Positions 6,288-9,598 of a stretch of DNA of 9,598 nucleotides are shown one piece after another. The translations under genes and the position numbers were made by a program. Source of the DNA: Bacteroidota bacterium (GTDB taxonomy: Bacteria; Bacteroidota; Bacteroidia; Bacteroidales; JAKIYJ01). Below the pieces are notes generated by a model that ran no database searches, was not told where the DNA came from, and was given only the letters and a program-made list of their open reading frames with translations. Position 1 is the stretch's first letter. The number at the start of each line of letters is the position of its first letter. Where the stretch lies: NCBI GenBank assembly GCA_022708585.1, contig JAKIYJ010000043.1, positions 1 through 9,598 on the forward strand. The letters run 5' to 3'.

Positions 6288-8129
6288 ATGAAATACCGAA
6301 ATAATTTGTTATTTACAATTATATATATTATTGTTTTTTATCTGCCAATTACAGTTAATGCTCAATCTGTGTCATTTACAGCATCTGCAAGTAAAACAAC
6401 CGTTCAGGTGGGAGAACAATTTAAGGTCACTTTTAGTATAAATGCTAAATCTAACGGTTTTTCTCCTCCGCAATTTACTGGTTTTACTGTTATATCGGGA
6501 CCCAATCCTTCAACTCAATCAAGTGTTCAAATTATTAATGGCGACATTACCCAAACTACTATACAATCCTATTCCTATGTACTTGAAGCCAATAAAGAAG
6601 GAAGTTATACTATAGGTTCAGCTTCAATAACGTCTGGTAATACTATTTATAAATCAAATCCTCTTGTCATTAAAGTTGTTAAAGGTCAGCAACAATCTTC
6701 AGTGCCTCCTTCAACAGGATCTGGTTCTGATCAAAAACAACAAACAGATATTGCAGGTTCTTCTGATGAACTTTTTATACGTACTTATGTCAGCAAAAAC
6801 AAAGTTTATAAGGGAGAACAAATAGTTTTAACCCATAAGTTATATACAACATTGCCAAGAGTTGATTTGATTGATATTAAACCACCTTCCTATTCCGGCT
6901 TTTGGTCGGAACAAATTGATGAAAGTAAAACCATCACTCCTCAAAATGAAGTACTTAATGGTAAAACATACAGAGTAGCTGAAATTAGTAAAACAGTGCT
7001 TTTTCCTCAAAAAGATGGGACATTGCGTATTGAACCTATTCAGGTTGAATGTCAGGTACAAGTTGTTAAAAAAAGAAAGGCAAATGGTTTCTTTGAAGAA
7101 ATGTTTTATGGACCCGATGTTTCATATTATGCCAGTGAAAAAAGAAAAATCAAGTCTAATCCTCTGTCTGTTACAGTTGATGATTTACCACTTCAAGGTA
7201 AACCTTCTGATTTTACAGGTGCAGTAGGCGATTTTAACATATCAGCCGAAATTAATAGATCTGAATTAAAGGCTAATGAAGCTCTTGACTTTAAAATAAC
7301 TGTTTCTGGCAGTGGAAACATTAAATTAATTGATAAACTTCCTGTTAACTTTCCCCCTGATTTTGAAGTTTATGATCCTAAAATTATCGACGATATTTAT
7401 GTATCGGGAAGTGGCGTTAGTGGTAAAAGAATTTTTAATTATGTTGTTATACCACTTAATGAAGGCGAGTTTAAACTGGACCCAATAAATTTTACTTTCT
7501 TTAACCCTAAAACTAATAAATATGTAACTCTTACAACCCCTCTTTTTAATATTAAAGTAGGAAAGGGATATTCATCAGCCAATCAAATAATTACATCTTC
7601 TCAACAAGACATCAAATATCTTAATTCGGATATTAGATATATTAAAGTAAAACCATTTGTTTTAAATAAAATGGATAATATTTTTTGGGGAAGTGATTGG
7701 TATTTTGTATTATTTACTGTGCCACCATTTTTGTTTGTTCTTTTTATGCTTGCTTATCGTAAACAAATGCAGTTAAAAGGCAATGTTGCTTATGTTCGTA
7801 ATAGGCAGGCACGTAAAATTGCAAAATTGAGACTTAAAAAAGCAAAGCAGTTTATGGATGCCAATCAAAAAGAAGAATTCTTTGTTGAAATTGGTAAAGC
7901 ATTATGGGGTTACACAGCCGATAAATTTAATATTCCTCTTGCAAACCTTTCGCTACAAACAGTAAAAGATATTATGATGCAAAAAAATGTACAGGAAGAC
8001 AAGCAAAATTTGTTGATAAATCTTTTAGAAGAATGTGAATTTGCAAGATTTGCTCCGGGCGACAGTACTGAAAAAATGAAGAATCTATATGATGGTGCTA
8101 TTAATGTTATTACAACTTTTGAATCATAA
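6288..8129 (+). CDS. batD: BatD, envelope beta-domain protein with one transmembrane helix
   Basis: BatD, 613 residues. A signal peptide (1-25) likely cleaves after VNA, before QSVSF. A long envelope-facing region (about 26-465) follows, with repeated beta-sandwich-like modules. It begins FTASASKTTVQVGEQFKV, has a flexible Ser/Gly/Gln linker near 135-150, then DELFIRTYVSKNKVYKGEQIVLTHKL and a later module with AEINRSELKANEALDFKITVSGSGN. A transmembrane helix (about 471-490) leads to a basic cytoplasmic segment (NRQARKIAKLRLKKAK) and a helical tail (about 518-610) containing ALWGYTADKFNIP and CEFARFAPGDST. That tail resembles the tail of the small membrane protein at 2237-3220. BatD is thought to be the main envelope-side component of the Bat complex; its exact activity is unknown. 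It starts 15 bp after batC; batE follows after 48 bp. Confidence 0.93.
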   Translation: MKYRNNLLFTIIYIIVFYLPITVNAQSVSFTASASKTTVQVGEQFKVTFSINAKSNGFSPPQFTGFTVISGPNPSTQSSVQIINGDITQTTIQSYSYVLEANKEGSYTIGSASITSGNTIYKSNPLVIKVVKGQQQSSVPPSTGSGSDQKQQTDIAGSSDELFIRTYVSKNKVYKGEQIVLTHKLYTTLPRVDLIDIKPPSYSGFWSEQIDESKTITPQNEVLNGKTYRVAEISKTVLFPQKDGTLRIEPIQVECQVQVVKKRKANGFFEEMFYGPDVSYYASEKRKIKSNPLSVTVDDLPLQGKPSDFTGAVGDFNISAEINRSELKANEALDFKITVSGSGNIKLIDKLPVNFPPDFEVYDPKIIDDIYVSGSGVSGKRIFNYVVIPLNEGEFKLDPINFTFFNPKTNKYVTLTTPLFNIKVGKGYSSANQIITSSQQDIKYLNSDIRYIKVKPFVLNKMDNIFWGSDWYFVLFTVPPFLFVLFMLAYRKQMQLKGNVAYVRNRQARKIAKLRLKKAKQFMDANQKEEFFVEIGKALWGYTADKFNIPLANLSLQTVKDIMMQKNVQEDKQNLLINLLEECEFARFAPGDSTEKMKNLYDGAINVITTFES

Positions 8130-8144
8130 TTTGTTAAAATATAA

Positions 8145-8180
8145 AATCAAATCTCAAGAATCAAATCGTAAATTCAAATG
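8145..8180 (+). repeat. Short AATCAAATC repeats in the batD-batE spacer
   Basis: AATCAAATC occurs at 8145-8153 and 8159-8167, 14 bp apart, with a third imperfect copy AATTCAAATG at 8171-8180 running into the batE start codon. Short AAATC-rich spacers are a familiar look of Bacteroidota intergenic DNA. The repeat just before the start could affect translation; no function is shown. Confidence 0.3.
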
Positions 8181-8966
8181 AAAAAATTCATTCTTTTTTT
8201 TATATTCTTTTTTTTAATTATTGTTAATTTTAATATTGTTCAAGCCGGTAATAATAATGCGGAGAAAATTAATTTTGATACTGTATTAGTCAATGCCGCT
8301 ACTGCATACAGCAAGGGAGAATTTGAATATGCGGCCAAGTTATATCGTAGTATTTATGATAAAGGTTATTCATCTTATGAATTGCTTTATAATCTGGGGA
8401 ATTCTTATTATAAAATCAATAAAATAGGATTGGCAATTTTATTTTATGAAAGAGCTTTATTGTTAAATCCTTTTGATAGAGATTTAAAATTTAATCTTGA
8501 ACTTGCAAAAACAAAAATTGTTGATAAACCTCAAGAAATTCAACAGTCATTTATCCCAAAATTATGCGATAAAATAAGAAATATTTTAGGAGTTAAACAA
8601 TGGGGCATTATATCTATTACTTTGTTTTCTATGTTTTTTATTGCCCTTGCCTTATTTTTCATTTTACAAAACCCGACTTATAAAAAGGTTTGTTTTTATT
8701 TTGGTATTGTCTTTTTTATTTGTACTGTATTTGCTGCTATATTTACAAGACAACAATATAATAACTTGAAAAACAATCAATATGCTATTGTTATGGTTCC
8801 AACTGTAACAATTAAATCTTCACCCGATGATAACAGCACCAATCTGTTTGTAGTTCACGAAGGAACCAAAATGAAAATTTTTGATAAAATTAATGAATGG
8901 ACAGAAATAAGACTATCAGATGGTAAAACAGGATGGATTAAATCTGCCTGTATTGAAAAAATATAA
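8178..8966 (+). CDS. batE: BatE, TPR plus SH3-like membrane protein
   Basis: BatE, 262 residues. It has a signal peptide (1-23, cleaved near VQA) and a TPR region at about 35-102, with NAATAYSKGEFEYAAKLYRSIY and LLYNLGNSYYKINKIGLAILFYERALLLNP. Two transmembrane helices follow (about 144-163 and 170-189), then a C-terminal SH3-like domain (about 200-262) beginning YAIVMVPTVTIKSSPDD and ending GKTGWIKSACIEKI. The topology puts both the TPR and SH3-like domains on the periplasmic side, joined by a tight membrane hairpin. Bacterial SH3 domains of this type are often linked to peptidoglycan or protein binding, so a role in anchoring the Bat complex to the wall is possible but inferred. It is the last gene of the cluster, 48 bp after batD and followed by a probable terminator. 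Confidence 0.9.
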   Translation: MKKFILFFIFFFLIIVNFNIVQAGNNNAEKINFDTVLVNAATAYSKGEFEYAAKLYRSIYDKGYSSYELLYNLGNSYYKINKIGLAILFYERALLLNPFDRDLKFNLELAKTKIVDKPQEIQQSFIPKLCDKIRNILGVKQWGIISITLFSMFFIALALFFILQNPTYKKVCFYFGIVFFICTVFAAIFTRQQYNNLKNNQYAIVMVPTVTIKSSPDDNSTNLFVVHEGTKMKIFDKINEWTEIRLSDGKTGWIKSACIEKI

Positions 8967-8983
8967 TTGTTAATAGTGCCTGA

Positions 8984-9048
8984 TATGTAAAAATTATTAT
9001 ATTACATAACACAAAAAATTTTTTCTCTAATTGGAAAAAATAATTTTT
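8984..9048. terminator. Probable bidirectional terminator between batE and the minus-strand gene
   Basis: Two adjacent hairpins lie in the convergent spacer. The first pairs TATGTAA (8984-8990) with TTACATA (9002-9008). The second pairs TTTTTTC (9019-9025) with GAAAAAA (9034-9040) around an 8-nt loop, and A and T runs on both sides could extend it with a small bulge. T-runs are present on both strands. The stems are AT-only or nearly so and therefore weak, which keeps confidence moderate. Confidence 0.4.
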
Positions 9049-9063
9049 GAAACAAATGAAATC

Positions 9064-9598
9064 TTAATCTTTAATACATCTCAAAGTCATACCATATGGT
9101 TTGTTAACTTCACTTAATGAACTCCATGTAGATCCCAATCCCAAATGATACGCTTGTGTGGTTGAATATTGTGAACTTGTGAAGTAATATCCTGCAGCAC
9201 CACGCCCATATAAGGATCCATCATTGGGATACAGTAATCCAGCAGCATGTAATTTAATAGCCGAACTAAAAGTTTGATTAAAATTTGACCAATTATTGTT
9301 TGCATCCGCATTATACCATTCGGAATAAGTAGGTATACGCCATGTAGAACCTAATAAAATTGTACAAGGATCATTTGCTGGCTCCCAGTTAAAATTCTCG
9401 TTAATGTTTGTAATATACCATGAAGAAGGTGTTCTAGTAGAACCGTCATGTTTATAACCTTGTTTACAGTTAAATTGCCAAAACCATCCGCCAGCATCTT
9501 CAGTTGCATCAGTTGGAGAAGTGGCCTGATTCGTTGCACCAAGATTTTGTGTAATCCAACATTTTGTTGATCCGGAAAGATTAGTTGACACGGTCCCA
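9064..9598 (-). CDS. FISUMP-like (Fibrobacter major paralogous) domain protein, 3' part only
   Basis: The reading frame is still open at the right edge, so the N-terminus is missing. About 177 codons are visible. A GTG at 9591-9589 could in principle start translation, but the sequence there (GTVSTNLSGSTKCWITQNLGA) reads as the middle of a domain. Features typical of FISUMP-like domains are CWITQNLGA near the visible N-terminus, GWFWQFN, DPC followed by GSTWRIPTYSEW, LHAAGLLYPNDGSLYGRGAAGYYFTSS, and the closing MTLRCIKD. The domain is rich in Trp, Tyr, Asn and Ser with four Cys, as expected for an exported, possibly disulfide-bonded surface domain. No type IX sorting domain follows it. These domains usually end long secreted proteins; the exact function is unknown. 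It is transcribed toward batE and is not part of the Bat cluster. Confidence 0.75.
   Translation of the reverse strand, partial: GTVSTNLSGSTKCWITQNLGATNQATSPTDATEDAGGWFWQFNCKQGYKHDGSTRTPSSWYITNINENFNWEPANDPCTILLGSTWRIPTYSEWYNADANNNWSNFNQTFSSAIKLHAAGLLYPNDGSLYGRGAAGYYFTSSQYSTTQAYHLGLGSTWSSLSEVNKPYGMTLRCIKD

Noticed and set aside
1..9598. CRISPR array, tRNA, rRNA, or a new defence or mobile-gene system
   Set aside because: No regular repeat-spacer pattern, no tRNA-like cloverleaf or rRNA sequence, and no nuclease, transposase or integrase gene was found; all plus-strand genes fit the known MoxR-Bat cluster.

Overview
The window looks like chromosomal DNA of a member of the phylum Bacteroidota. 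It is very AT-rich (about 30% G+C by eye). The genes lack clear Shine-Dalgarno sequences, the two best promoter candidates carry the Bacteroidota-type TAnnTTTG -7 element, the gene order is that of the Bacteroides aerotolerance (Bat) locus, and the right edge holds a Fibrobacter/Bacteroidota-type paralogous surface domain (FISUMP-like). I cannot name a genus.

Layout: 1-325 is a gene-free leader with a degenerate palindromic repeat (112-182), a regular array of TTAAC motifs (227-287) and a candidate promoter (297-304). 326-8966 is one co-directional cluster of eight genes: moxR AAA+ ATPase, a DUF58 protein, a small BatD-like membrane protein, batA, batB, then a 269-bp gap holding a miniature inverted-repeat element and a second candidate promoter, then batC, batD and batE. 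8967-9063 is an AT-rich convergent intergenic region with a probable bidirectional terminator. 9064-9598 is the 3' part of a minus-strand gene that runs off the window.

How the genes fit together: MoxR (cytoplasm) is expected to remodel or activate the von Willebrand factor A (VWA) proteins. Three of these are present: DUF58 (soluble) and the membrane-anchored BatA and BatB, and all three keep a MIDAS metal-binding motif. BatC and BatE supply TPR scaffolds. BatD and its small relative upstream of batA supply envelope-facing beta domains tethered by one transmembrane helix to a cytoplasmic helical tail. Together they probably form an inner-membrane/periplasmic complex whose biochemical role is still unsettled; the aerotolerance role comes from early Bacteroides fragilis work.

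The cluster itself is a known system and I do not claim it as new. The points worth a second look are non-coding: the phased TTAAC array, the inverted-repeat element that splits batAB from batCDE, and its degenerate relative upstream of moxR. The paralogy between the small membrane protein and BatD is also of interest.
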